From Bacteroidaceae bacterium (GTDB lineage Bacteria; Bacteroidota; Bacteroidia; Bacteroidales; Bacteroidaceae): a stretch of 64,000 nt of DNA. Below are positions 43,334 to 51,760 of the stretch, in pieces. The notes beneath the pieces are model-generated. The model had not been told where the DNA came from. It searched no databases and was given only the letters and a program-made list of their open reading frames with translations. Location: contig JAILQO010000010.1 of NCBI GenBank assembly GCA_024698925.1, positions 38,887-102,886 on the forward strand. Reading direction: 5' to 3'. The translations under genes were made by a program, and so were the position numbers. How positions within the stretch are numbered: position 1 is the stretch's first letter; every line of letters begins with the position of its first letter.

Positions 43334-44047
43334 ATGGAAGAAATCAAATCTATGACTGAAGAGTTGCGCGGACAGCGCGGAACCAGCCTCCTGCTTGGTT
43401 ACGTCCTTGTGCTCGCACTCATGTTCGTGGCTTTTGAGTACACGACCCGTGATATCAAGTATGCAGAGCTGGAGCCCATCTACGAGAGCGTCTATGAAGA
43501 GGACATGATTCCTATCACGACGCAGAAGGAACAGATGGCACCGCCCCCTGCTGCCGCTCCGAAGGTGGCCGAGATCCTGAACATCGTCGATGACGAGACG
43601 GAACTGGCCGAGGAAGAGGTGCAGACATCCGAGGAGGTGAACCAGGCTATCTCCAACGTGACTGGTACCGGCGCTCCCACCCTCGTAACCAGTGGCCCCG
43701 TGGGTCCTGTACGTGAGGAAGGTGACGATGATAACATCTATGAGGTCGTAGAGAACAATGCAGAGTTCCCCGGTGGTGATGCTGCCTGCTATGAGTGGCT
43801 GGGCAAGAACATCAAATATCCCGCCATTGCACAGGAACAGGGCATTCAGGGCCGCGTCATCGTACGCTTCGTCGTGAACAAGGACGGCTCCATCGTGGAT
43901 GTGGAAGTCGTGCGTTCTCCGGATCCCTCTCTCTCCAAGGAAGCTGAGCGTGTTGTGAAGGCGATGCCTAAGTGGAAGCCCGCACGTCAGGGTAACAAGC
44001 CCGTCCGTTCACGCTTCAACCTCCCCGTCATGTTCCGTTTGACTTAA
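43334..44047 (+). CDS. tonB: Energy transducer TonB
   Basis: The protein has 237 residues from the ATG at 43334 (MEEIKSMTEELRGQRG); an in-frame start 18 codons earlier lies at the promoter. One membrane helix is at about 20-38. The periplasmic part is acidic and Pro/Ala-containing, and the C-terminal TonB domain (YPAIAQEQGIQGRVIVRFVV ... KWKPARQGNKPVRSRFNLP) is complete. It carries proton-motive energy to outer membrane receptors such as the SusC-type protein. exbB and exbD lie downstream on the same strand. Confidence 0.93.
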   Translation: MEEIKSMTEELRGQRGTSLLLGYVLVLALMFVAFEYTTRDIKYAELEPIYESVYEEDMIPITTQKEQMAPPPAAAPKVAEILNIVDDETELAEEEVQTSEEVNQAISNVTGTGAPTLVTSGPVGPVREEGDDDNIYEVVENNAEFPGGDAACYEWLGKNIKYPAIAQEQGIQGRVIVRFVVNKDGSIVDVEVVRSPDPSLSKEAERVVKAMPKWKPARQGNKPVRSRFNLPVMFRLT

Positions 44048-44081
44048 AATCTTATCGTTACTACACCTATTTATAATATAT

Positions 44082-44111
44082 AAGAGGCTGCGCCCAACCG
44101 TGCAGCCTCTT
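44082..44111 (+). terminator. Terminator after tonB
   Basis: A 10-bp stem AAGAGGCTGC / GCAGCCTCTT with a 10-nt loop, followed by TCG. The U-run is short. Confidence 0.65.
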
Positions 44112-44133
44112 TCGTCCCTCAAACATCTCAGCT

Positions 44134-45117
44134 ATGCGAACAGCCTCTCAACTTCTGACTCTTATCAATAACGGCCTGCAGAAATTAGGCTTCTACCGTA
44201 AACCATTCGGACTGTATGATCCTGTGAAATATGAACTTTCACTTGGCGGTAAGCGTGTCCGTCCTGTACTGATGCTGATGGCCTATGAACTCTATCGCGA
44301 CGACGTTGAGCGTATCCTCCCGACCGCCCTTGGACTGGAGATGTACCATAATTATACGCTCCTGCACGATGATGTCATGGACAAGGCTGACCTGCGACGC
44401 GGGAAGCCGACGGTGCATAAAGTGTGGGACGAGAATACTGCCATCCTCTCTGGTGACACCATGCTGGTGCTGGCCTATCAGCTGATGCAAAAGGCAGAGC
44501 CCGAGAACTTGAAGGCTGTGCTGGACTTGTTCACAGAGACGGCCCTTGAGATTGGTGAGGGACAACAATATGATATGGACTTTGAACAGCGCATGGATGT
44601 GCGTGAGGAAGAATATATCGAGATGATCCGTCTGAAGACCTCTGTGCTGCTGGCCTGTGCCGTGAAGATGGGAGCCTTGCAGGCTGGTGCTCCGGAGGCG
44701 GACCTGAAGTTCCTCTACCGTTTCGGTGAACGCCTCGGCTTGGCATTCCAGCTACAGGACGATCTGCTGGATGTCTATGGCGACCCTAAGACATTCGGTA
44801 AGAAAACCGGCGGAGATATCCTTGAGGGCAAGAAGACATTCCTGCTGATTAATGCTTTGCGTCGTTCCACTGAGGAGCAACGGGCCATCCTTGAACGATG
44901 GCTCGATACGCCAGTAAATACGCCGGCCGAAGAGGCTCGGAAGGTGGAAGCGGTAACGAAACTCTATGACCAGATTGGCGTCCGCAAACTGACGGAGGAA
45001 AAAATCAAATACTTCTTTGACACGGCATTCATCTCCCTTGATGCCGTAGATGTTCCCGAAGAACGTAAGCAGATGCTCCGAAACCTCGCCCTCTCGCTCT
45101 TCGACCGCAAGTCGTAA
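44134..45117 (+). CDS. Polyprenyl diphosphate synthase
   Basis: The protein has 327 residues. The two aspartate-rich motifs are LHDDVMDKADLRRG and LQDDLLDVYGD, with GGKRVRP near the N-terminus for pyrophosphate binding. It makes trans-prenyl diphosphates, probably for menaquinone side chains or general isoprenoids; chain length cannot be set by eye. tatD begins 2 bp after its stop. Confidence 0.93.
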   Translation: MRTASQLLTLINNGLQKLGFYRKPFGLYDPVKYELSLGGKRVRPVLMLMAYELYRDDVERILPTALGLEMYHNYTLLHDDVMDKADLRRGKPTVHKVWDENTAILSGDTMLVLAYQLMQKAEPENLKAVLDLFTETALEIGEGQQYDMDFEQRMDVREEEYIEMIRLKTSVLLACAVKMGALQAGAPEADLKFLYRFGERLGLAFQLQDDLLDVYGDPKTFGKKTGGDILEGKKTFLLINALRRSTEEQRAILERWLDTPVNTPAEEARKVEAVTKLYDQIGVRKLTEEKIKYFFDTAFISLDAVDVPEERKQMLRNLALSLFDRKS

Positions 45118-45119
45118 TA

Positions 45120-45992
45120 ATGATAACCGATACCCATAGCCATCTTTACGGCGAGGAGTTCGCTGCTGACATTGACGACGTGCTCGAAAGGGCGCGGGCG
45201 GCAGGCGTAGGAAGAATATTCCTGCCGAATATCAATGCCGACAGCATCGCACCGATGATGGCGCTGGCCGCGCAGCACCCAGGCTTCCTCTATCCGATGA
45301 TTGGACTGCACCCGGAGGATCTAGGGACAACGTGGCAAACAGTACTGCCGCAGATGGAGGCGCTGCTGCAGCAACCCGACCATCCCTTCATCGCTGTCGG
45401 CGAGGTGGGATTGGACTACTACTGGGACCGTTCCCTCTACGAGGAACAGCAGGAGGCCCTGAAGATTCAGATTGGATGGGCGCAGAAATACGACCTGCCC
45501 CTCATGATTCACACACGCAACGCCCATCGCGAGATGGTTGATGTGCTGAAATCCCAAATCGCAACTAATAAATCCTCAACTAATAAATCTTTAAATAGTC
45601 AATCGTCAAATCGTAAATTACAAGGTGTTTTCCATTGCTTTGGCGGCACGGCCGAGGAGGCTGAGGAACTCCTTCGCTTTGGGGGCTTCATGTTGGGCAT
45701 CGGTGGCGTAGTGACCTACAAGAAGAGCAACCTGCCGAATGTCCTCAAAGAGGTGGTGCCTCTCACACGCATCGTACTGGAGACAGATTCACCTTATCTG
45801 GCACCTGTCCCTCATCGCGGAAAACGGAATGAAAGTGCATACATTACGGCCGTCGTTGACACCCTCGCGCGAATTTATGATGTGAGTTACGACGAAGTGA
45901 CCCAAATCACGACCATAAATGCACAAAACACGTTCCCGAAAGTGCAAGAAAAGGCGGTTTTTGCCCCCAAAATGAGGAAAAACACGCTTTGA
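45120..45992 (+). CDS. tatD: TatD-family metal-dependent hydrolase with an in-frame repeat insertion
   Basis: The protein has 290 residues. Metal-site motifs are ITDTHSHLYG (2-11), GEVGLDYYW, HTRNAH, VFHCFGGT and ETDSPYLAP. TatD proteins are DNases or deacylase-like hydrolases. Residues about 143-164 (SQIATNKSSTNKSLN and on) are low in complexity and sit where other TatD proteins have a short loop. The DNA there is AT-rich and resembles the genome's intergenic repeat. The C-terminal KAVFAPKMRKNTL extends beyond the usual end. Confidence 0.9.
   Translation: MITDTHSHLYGEEFAADIDDVLERARAAGVGRIFLPNINADSIAPMMALAAQHPGFLYPMIGLHPEDLGTTWQTVLPQMEALLQQPDHPFIAVGEVGLDYYWDRSLYEEQQEALKIQIGWAQKYDLPLMIHTRNAHREMVDVLKSQIATNKSSTNKSLNSQSSNRKLQGVFHCFGGTAEEAEELLRFGGFMLGIGGVVTYKKSNLPNVLKEVVPLTRIVLETDSPYLAPVPHRGKRNESAYITAVVDTLARIYDVSYDEVTQITTINAQNTFPKVQEKAVFAPKMRKNTL
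45561..45617. repeat. AT-rich repeat inside tatD, related to the exbB downstream spacer
   Basis: CAACTAATAAATC occurs twice and is followed by ATCGTCAAATCGTAAA (45602-45617). The same 16 bases occur at 46979-46994 between exbB and the next gene. Confidence 0.7.
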
Positions 45993-46038
45993 AGTAAACT
46001 TTTTCGAAGAAAATGATGAGGATAAGCAAAAAAAAAGA

Positions 46039-46046
46039 TATTTTTG
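46039..46046 (+). promoter_or_regulatory. -7 promoter box of exbB
   Basis: TATTTTTG, 67 bp before the exbB ATG. No clear -33 TTTG. Confidence 0.45.
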
Positions 46047-46113
46047 TAGCGAATTAAGCGAGATATACATATAAAACAATAACTAATTCATTCATCATTA
46101 AAAACAAAAGACA

Positions 46114-46959
46114 ATGAAAAAGTATTTTGCAATTGTTGCAATGGTGGCTGCCTTCACATTTGGTATGACACCTTCTGTAATGGCTCAGGACGCAGCTGAC
46201 GAGGCTGCTACCGAGCAGGTCGATTCCGCAGCTGTTGATAGCGCAGCTGTTGACTCCGTTGAAGCTCCCGCTGTGGAGGAGGAGGCTGTAGCTCCCGTTG
46301 AGGAAGAGCAGGGCCTTCACAAGACCTTGAAGACAAAGTTTATTGAAGGTGACGCAGGCTTCATGAGCCTCGTAGCTGTTGCTCTCGTGCTGGGTCTCGC
46401 ATTCTGCATCGAGCGCGTGATCTATCTGACTCTTGCTCAGGTTAACACCCGCAAGTTCCTGGAGACTCTCCGTGAGAAGGTAGAAGCTGGTAAGATTCAG
46501 GAAGCTATTGATTTCTGCGCAGGTACCCGTGGTCCCGTCGCTCAGATCTCCAAGAAGGCTATGACTAACCTCGCAAGCGAAGACCAGAACGATATCGCTA
46601 CCATCGAGCGTAGCATCAATATCGAGGCTGAGGTCCAGGGCGCTTACCTCGAGGAGAACTGCTCTTGGATTACCCTCTTCATCGCTATGGCTCCGTCACT
46701 CGGCTTCCTCGGCACTGTGATCGGTATGGTCCAGGCATTCGATGATATCGAGCGCGCTGGTGATATCAGCCCGACAGTCGTTGCCGGTGGTATGAAGGTC
46801 GCCCTTATCACCACCATCTTCGGTATCGTGGTTGCCCTGATTCTTCAGGTGTTCTACAACTACGTCCTCAGCCGCGTTGAGGCTCTGAACAACAACATGG
46901 AAGAGGCAGCTATGGGTCTGCTCGACATGTGTGTTAAATCCCCTAAGTGCAAGAAGTAA
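46114..46959 (+). CDS. exbB: ExbB/TolQ/MotA-type proton channel subunit
   Basis: The protein has 281 residues. An N-terminal signal-like helix is followed by an acidic Ala/Val/Glu stretch (about 25-70, with VDSAA repeated) that ordinary ExbB lacks. Three membrane helices of the MotA/TolQ/ExbB fold follow, including APSLGFLGTVIGMVQAF and GMKVALITTIFGIVVALI. With ExbD it powers TonB. Two exbD genes follow after one small membrane gene. Confidence 0.93.
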   Translation: MKKYFAIVAMVAAFTFGMTPSVMAQDAADEAATEQVDSAAVDSAAVDSVEAPAVEEEAVAPVEEEQGLHKTLKTKFIEGDAGFMSLVAVALVLGLAFCIERVIYLTLAQVNTRKFLETLREKVEAGKIQEAIDFCAGTRGPVAQISKKAMTNLASEDQNDIATIERSINIEAEVQGAYLEENCSWITLFIAMAPSLGFLGTVIGMVQAFDDIERAGDISPTVVAGGMKVALITTIFGIVVALILQVFYNYVLSRVEALNNNMEEAAMGLLDMCVKSPKCKK

Positions 46960-46978
46960 AGCCATTTACCGTTTGACT

Positions 46979-47030
46979 ATCGTCAAATCGTAAACAAATG
47001 GTCAATCGTTAATGATTAAATCATAAATTT
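46979..47030. repeat. AT-rich intergenic repeat after exbB
   Basis: It contains ATCGTCAAATCGTAAA (46979-46994), identical to 45602-45617 in tatD, and further related steps (GTCAATCGTTAATGATTAAA). Confidence 0.6.
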
Positions 47031-47035
47031 TCATT

Positions 47036-47533
47036 ATGAAACTCGAAAAGCTGTCAAATATTGCGCTGTACGCATGCATCGGCATCGGTGTTGTCTGCTT
47101 CGCCTTGTTCTTCTTGGTGGACTACAACAACATGGACTTCGATGGTGTACACGTCTCCCCGGCATTGACGGATCTCGTACTGATCCTCATGTACGCGCTT
47201 TTCTTCGTTGCTACGGGCCTCACCGTCTGGAGCCTTGTGCGCGGTGCTACCATTAACTCAGGCAATACGGGTCCCAATCCCACTGGTATTGCCAGTGGTA
47301 AGGTAACTCTCTGCACATGGGGTACTGTTATCCTGGCTCTCGTAATCGGTCTGCTCTCCGGCTTAGGCGAGGAAGCATATACCACCGTCTCTGGTGTAAC
47401 CACTTCCGCAGGTATGGTTACGTTCGTTGACATGTGGATTATCGCTATCTATATCCTGGCTGTTGTGGCTATCGTGGCTGTTGTAGTCAGCATGAGCGGT
47501 TATCTCACCAAGAGCGCAACGCCGAAGGCGTAA
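47036..47533 (+). CDS. Four-helix membrane protein between exbB and exbD, unknown
   Basis: The protein has 165 residues with four hydrophobic segments (about 9-28, 45-66, 92-112 and 128-155) and short loops. No known motif. It lies between exbB and exbD1 on the same strand, so it may be an accessory subunit of the TonB energising complex; this is inference from position only. Confidence 0.8.
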   Translation: MKLEKLSNIALYACIGIGVVCFALFFLVDYNNMDFDGVHVSPALTDLVLILMYALFFVATGLTVWSLVRGATINSGNTGPNPTGIASGKVTLCTWGTVILALVIGLLSGLGEEAYTTVSGVTTSAGMVTFVDMWIIAIYILAVVAIVAVVVSMSGYLTKSATPKA

Positions 47534-47606
47534 GAATAGCTTGGACCGTAAGGTCTATCATTGTTAAGTTAAACATTAAACTTTCAACTTTCAACTAGAT
47601 ACCATC

Positions 47607-48194
47607 ATGGCAAGAAAGAAAAAGAAAGTGCCTGGATTGAACTCGAGCTCCACTGCGGACATCTCTTTCATCCTGCTGATCTTCTTCCTGGTGACCACTT
47701 CTATGGACACTGATATGGGTCTGTCACGTCACCTGCCCAATCCGCCCGAGCCCAATCAGGAAGATGCACAGATTGATGTCAAGGAACGCAATGTGCTCAA
47801 CGTGCGCCTCAATGCTGCCGGTTATCTGATGGTCAATCATGACTTCTTGGATATCAACCAGCTGCGCCCGCGTGCGAAGGAGTTCATCCAGAACAAGAGC
47901 AATAATCCGAAGTTGCCGGAGCTCCATGCCAAGGAAATCGACCTGCTCGGAATGTGTTATGTCACCGACAAACACGTGATTTCCGTTCAGACCGACCGTG
48001 GTACGCCCTACAACATCTATTTCCAGGTACAGAACGAATTAGTGGCTGCATACAACGAGCTGCGTAACGACTTGGCGATTGCCAAATTCGGCCGTCCCTA
48101 CGCGCGTTGCTCTGAAGACGAACAGGTCGCTATCCGCACGTACTATCCCCAGAAGATTTCTGAGGCCGAACCTAAAAACTATGGAGGAAACTAA
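47607..48194 (+). CDS. exbD: ExbD/TolR family protein, first copy
   Basis: The protein has 195 residues: a basic N-terminus (MARKKKKVPG), one membrane helix with Asp18 at its start (TADISFILLIFFLVTTSMDTD), and a larger periplasmic domain. The Asp is the proton-carrying residue in ExbD. It is longer than usual ExbD (about 140). Confidence 0.92.
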   Translation: MARKKKKVPGLNSSSTADISFILLIFFLVTTSMDTDMGLSRHLPNPPEPNQEDAQIDVKERNVLNVRLNAAGYLMVNHDFLDINQLRPRAKEFIQNKSNNPKLPELHAKEIDLLGMCYVTDKHVISVQTDRGTPYNIYFQVQNELVAAYNELRNDLAIAKFGRPYARCSEDEQVAIRTYYPQKISEAEPKNYGGN

Positions 48195-48196
48195 TC

Positions 48197-48649
48197 ATGG
48201 CTAGAAACAAGGAAAAAAGAGAAATGCCGGAGATGAATACCTCATCTCTCCCTGACTTGATCTTCACCATCCTGTTCTTCTTCATGATCGTAACCACCAT
48301 GCGTGAGGTCACGCTGAAGGTGAAGTTCACGGTTCCTTCAGGTACGGAATTGGAGAAACTGGAGAAGAAGTCATGCGTATCGTTCATCTACGTAGGTCCT
48401 CCTACAGACCAGCTGCGTGCTCAGATGGGTTCGGGTACTCGTATCCAGCTCAACGACCGCTATGCTGAGCCTCGTGAGGTGATGGACTTCGTAGCCCAGG
48501 AGCGTACAACGATGCCTAACCCCTCTGCACAGGTGATGTCCATGAAGATTGACCAACACACACAGATGGGTATCATCACGGATATCAAGGAAGTGCTCCG
48601 TAAGTCGTGGGCATTGAGAATCAACTACTCCGCAACGCGACGTAATTGA
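48197..48649 (+). CDS. exbD: ExbD/TolR family protein, second copy
   Basis: The protein has 150 residues: MARNKEKREM, then a helix with Asp20 (SSLPDLIFTILFFFMIVTTM) and the periplasmic ExbD domain. It begins 2 bp after the first exbD. Two different ExbD proteins next to one ExbB are common in Bacteroidota. Confidence 0.93.
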   Translation: MARNKEKREMPEMNTSSLPDLIFTILFFFMIVTTMREVTLKVKFTVPSGTELEKLEKKSCVSFIYVGPPTDQLRAQMGSGTRIQLNDRYAEPREVMDFVAQERTTMPNPSAQVMSMKIDQHTQMGIITDIKEVLRKSWALRINYSATRRN

Positions 48650-48667
48650 TTCGCAAGATAGAGATTC

Positions 48668-48697
48668 AAAAAGGCAATCCTTCGGGGTTGCCTTTTT
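48668..48697 (+). terminator. Terminator after the exb cluster
   Basis: Stem AAAAAGGCAA / TTGCCTTTTT with a 10-nt loop; works for both strands and converges with the helicase gene. Confidence 0.85.
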
Positions 48698-48724
48698 GTT
48701 TGTGACAATGTCCAGCAGAACAGC

Positions 48725-50179
48725 TTATTCGATGTCGCTGTCGATTTGTTGTAGCGGCCAATTGACCAGATAAACACGCTCCGTAGCGCGCGTCAGGGCG
48801 GTGTAGAGCCAACGGAAGTAGTCGGGCGTAAGCTGTTCCTCGCTCATTGGACCTTGATCGACATAAACGTGTTTCCATTGTCCGCCCTGCGCCTTGTGAC
48901 AAGTTACGGCATAGGCGTATTTGACTTGAAGGGCATTGAAGTAAGGATCCTCCTTGACGGCTTTCATTCTGTCGCGCTTGTTCCGTAATTCGGGATAGTC
49001 ATCCCAGACATGCTGGAACAGCGACTCTTGTTGCTGGCGTGTCAGGGCTGGTGCTTCGCTGGCAAGTGTGTCTAGGATGATGGTGGCATCGACTTCCATA
49101 TCCTCATAGTCGGGGAATGTCAGTGTGACATCAGCGAAGCGAAAACCATGTTCCGAGCGCTCGTGACGAAAACGGCGTACAGTGGCGATATCACCATTGG
49201 CGATGAAATCCATTTGCGTAGGGTCTGGTTCCTCTGTCTTCTGTGGCTTCACCCAGTGGTAGTTGTTCTTGACCACCATGATTTTCTCGCCGCTGGTCAC
49301 CTCCTCGTCGTACCAAAGGATTCGTCCGCGTATTCCTTGATTATAGGCGTATGCACGTGCGTTGGAACGTGTGACTACGATTGTCTCGTCCGTACCACCA
49401 CTGCTATAGGATTGTTCCAACGACTCCAGAAGTTCGTCACCCGTGATACGCACGACGTCTGTGAAACCTTGCAGATGTAACTGCGGAAAAGCCCACACGT
49501 CATCGTTGACTATCAACTGTCGCAGCAGCGTCGCATTATACAGGATGCCGGATTCTGATAGCTGACGCACCACTTGTGTCAGGGTGATGGAGTGAACGTG
49601 CAGGCCATAACCCTCTAAAATTTCTGTCTCCAACGCCGGACTCAATTCCTCGCCCACGGGTGGCAATTGTGCCGTATCGCCAACGAGCATCAGTCGGCAC
49701 CCCTCGCCGGAATAGACAAATTGGATGAGGTCATCCAATAGGCGTCCTGTACCAAAGGTCGTTCCGCTCAGTCCCTCATTGCTAATCATGGAAGCCTCGT
49801 CAACGATGAACAAAGTGTTTTTCATCAGGTTTACGCCCTGCATGAAATCCGTCATATCGCCCGTGAAGCTCTTTTGGCGATAGATGCGTTTGTGGATTGT
49901 ATAGGCGGGGTGAGTAGCATGTAGTGAGAACACTTTTGCTGCCCGACCCGTAGGAGCCATCAACACCATGCGCTGCTGAAGCGCATCCAGCGAACGCACC
50001 AAAGCACCTACCAAAGAGGTCTTTCCGGTACCGGCATAACCCTTCAGCAAGAACAACGATTCATGTTCTTGTTCAAAAATGAAATCTGCCATCATTTTGA
50101 CAGCGTTTTCTTGCTCTTGGGTGGGCCGAAATCCGTATTTCTCGAGGATGAAAGCCCTCATTTGCTCATTTATTGACAT
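48725..50179 (-). CDS. RecD-like superfamily 1 DNA helicase
   Basis: The protein has 484 residues. Walker A LLKGYAGTGKTSL (about 43-55), Walker B LFIVDEASMI, VGDTAQLPPVGE and the C-terminal UvrD_C_2 block TCHKAQGGQWKHVYVDQG with YTALTRATERVYLVNW. It is close to Pif1/RecD helicases. No RecB or RecC partner nearby, so it likely acts alone in replication or repair. Confidence 0.92.
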   Translation of the reverse strand: MSINEQMRAFILEKYGFRPTQEQENAVKMMADFIFEQEHESLFLLKGYAGTGKTSLVGALVRSLDALQQRMVLMAPTGRAAKVFSLHATHPAYTIHKRIYRQKSFTGDMTDFMQGVNLMKNTLFIVDEASMISNEGLSGTTFGTGRLLDDLIQFVYSGEGCRLMLVGDTAQLPPVGEELSPALETEILEGYGLHVHSITLTQVVRQLSESGILYNATLLRQLIVNDDVWAFPQLHLQGFTDVVRITGDELLESLEQSYSSGGTDETIVVTRSNARAYAYNQGIRGRILWYDEEVTSGEKIMVVKNNYHWVKPQKTEEPDPTQMDFIANGDIATVRRFRHERSEHGFRFADVTLTFPDYEDMEVDATIILDTLASEAPALTRQQQESLFQHVWDDYPELRNKRDRMKAVKEDPYFNALQVKYAYAVTCHKAQGGQWKHVYVDQGPMSEEQLTPDYFRWLYTALTRATERVYLVNWPLQQIDSDIE

Positions 50180-50229
50180 TTAAAGTGAAAAAAATCACGT
50201 AAGATGAGGCTAATTCCAATTATTTGTTC

Positions 50230-50237
50230 TATTTTTG
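50230..50237 (+). promoter_or_regulatory. -7 promoter box for the 50275 gene
   Basis: TATTTTTG, 37 bp before the ATG at 50275, on the opposite strand to the helicase start. Confidence 0.45.
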
Positions 50238-50274
50238 CGATGCAAATGTAACAAAAAAGCTTCATATACGCGTT

Positions 50275-50961
50275 ATGAAAAAGATTTTTAATGCACTTTT
50301 AGCACTTTGTGTTGCCGGCTTGCTCTTTATTTGCTGGCGTAGTATCCAGGACGACATCGACTTCCAGAAGGAAGTAACGATTCGTGAGAATGCGGTTAAG
50401 GCTCGCCTCTTGCAGGTTCGCGCTGCGCAGGAGGAGTTCAAACTCCAGAGCCCTGATGCGGCTTACTGTGACAGCCTTTGGAAACTCGTTGAGTTTGTCC
50501 GCACAGGTCGTATTCCTAAGATTGTCAAGGAAGGTGTCCTCTCTGATGAACAGATGGAGAGTGGTCTTACCGAGGCCAAGGCATCTGCTATCGTTAACAG
50601 CGGTGACGCTGCTGCTATCGCTGCCAATGGCTTGCAGGGCTTCCGCCGTGACACAACGTGGGTAGTGCTCTCAGACTCTCTCTTCGGCGAGGGCTTCAAT
50701 CCAGACTCTCTGCGCTATATCCCCTTCGCCGAGGGTGATACGTTCCACCTCGAGGTTTACCTCACCGTCACACGTTCTGGTACTCCGCAGTGTGTCATGG
50801 AGTGCTGCGCTCCTGATGAGAGCTTCCTCAAGAACATGGGCCGCAACGGTGATCGCCTGATTGTCAACCGCCGTCAGCTGGCTGATGATATGGGCAGCTA
50901 TCCTGGTCTGAAGATTGGTGATCTCAGCAACTGGAACAACAATGCCGGCAACTGGGAATAA
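50275..50961 (+). CDS. Membrane-anchored conserved hypothetical protein
   Basis: The protein has 228 residues from the ATG at 50275, which gives an N-terminal helix (MKKIFNALLALCVAGLLFIC) and a periplasmic remainder with a coiled segment (about 30-60). No known domain is recognised. It precedes the DUF3822 and rsmD genes and overlaps the former, so it belongs to the same transcript. Confidence 0.8.
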   Translation: MKKIFNALLALCVAGLLFICWRSIQDDIDFQKEVTIRENAVKARLLQVRAAQEEFKLQSPDAAYCDSLWKLVEFVRTGRIPKIVKEGVLSDEQMESGLTEAKASAIVNSGDAAAIAANGLQGFRRDTTWVVLSDSLFGEGFNPDSLRYIPFAEGDTFHLEVYLTVTRSGTPQCVMECCAPDESFLKNMGRNGDRLIVNRRQLADDMGSYPGLKIGDLSNWNNNAGNWE

Positions 50962-51760
50962 GTCATACCATCCCTTGAGTCTATCCATCCGCGTTTATGC
51001 GGATGGATTCTCTTTTTTCGTCTGTGACCCTCAAACGAGTAGCCTTGTGCGCGGTGAACACTTTCGGAACGCCGAGGGTGTGCCTGTGGCACAGCAGATG
51101 ATGCAGGAACTTGGCAAGCCCGATTATTTCAATCGTCAGATAGATCAAGCTTATGTCCTCATCTGCTCACCCTCTACGCGCGTGCCACTTGAGGGCTTTC
51201 ATCGTGACGAGGCAGAGGCTATTTATGCCTTCACCTTTGCTCATGAGGATATGACGCGTTTGCGTGTAGCCTATACCATCCTTCCTCAGCTGGAATCTGT
51301 AGAGCTTTACGCAATTCCTCGTGATATCGAGGAAACGATTTTGCAATTCTACCCAACGGCACGTTTCTTTGCTTCACGAGCCATGCTGATGGAGCGCTTT
51401 CTCAATTACGACAAGGATGTTGATAGCGCCTACCGTCGGCTTTACCTAAGCCCGGAGGCTGGCGGCTTTACGCTCTTGGCCTTCGACAACGGGCATCTGG
51501 CTTTTGCCAATACCTTTGCAGTCTCTTCTACGGCAGATGCACTCTACTTCGTCCTCAATGTGTGGCAGACTTTAGGCCTGCAGGCCATGAAGGATCATCT
51601 GGTCCTTTGCACAGCAGATGACGAGTTGCGTAAGGCTGTCGCCGAATATCTGATGCATGTGGATGTCTTGTCAGACATCGACCTTTTCCCGCGTGTTCCC
51701 TTAACCCGTGAGAAGGAAGTCCCGGCGGATCTCAAGGCCCTACTGTTGAATAGACTATGA
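50942..51760 (+). CDS. DUF3822 family protein
   Basis: The protein has 272 residues if started at the ATG at 50942, overlapping the upstream gene by 20 bp; the family usually begins near LSLSIRVYADGFSFFV. The fold resembles an actin/hexokinase-like ATPase by pattern, but no function is known. It is regularly found just before rsmD in Bacteroidota; here the overlap with rsmD is four bases. Confidence 0.8.
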   Translation: MPATGNKSYHPLSLSIRVYADGFSFFVCDPQTSSLVRGEHFRNAEGVPVAQQMMQELGKPDYFNRQIDQAYVLICSPSTRVPLEGFHRDEAEAIYAFTFAHEDMTRLRVAYTILPQLESVELYAIPRDIEETILQFYPTARFFASRAMLMERFLNYDKDVDSAYRRLYLSPEAGGFTLLAFDNGHLAFANTFAVSSTADALYFVLNVWQTLGLQAMKDHLVLCTADDELRKAVAEYLMHVDVLSDIDLFPRVPLTREKEVPADLKALLLNRL

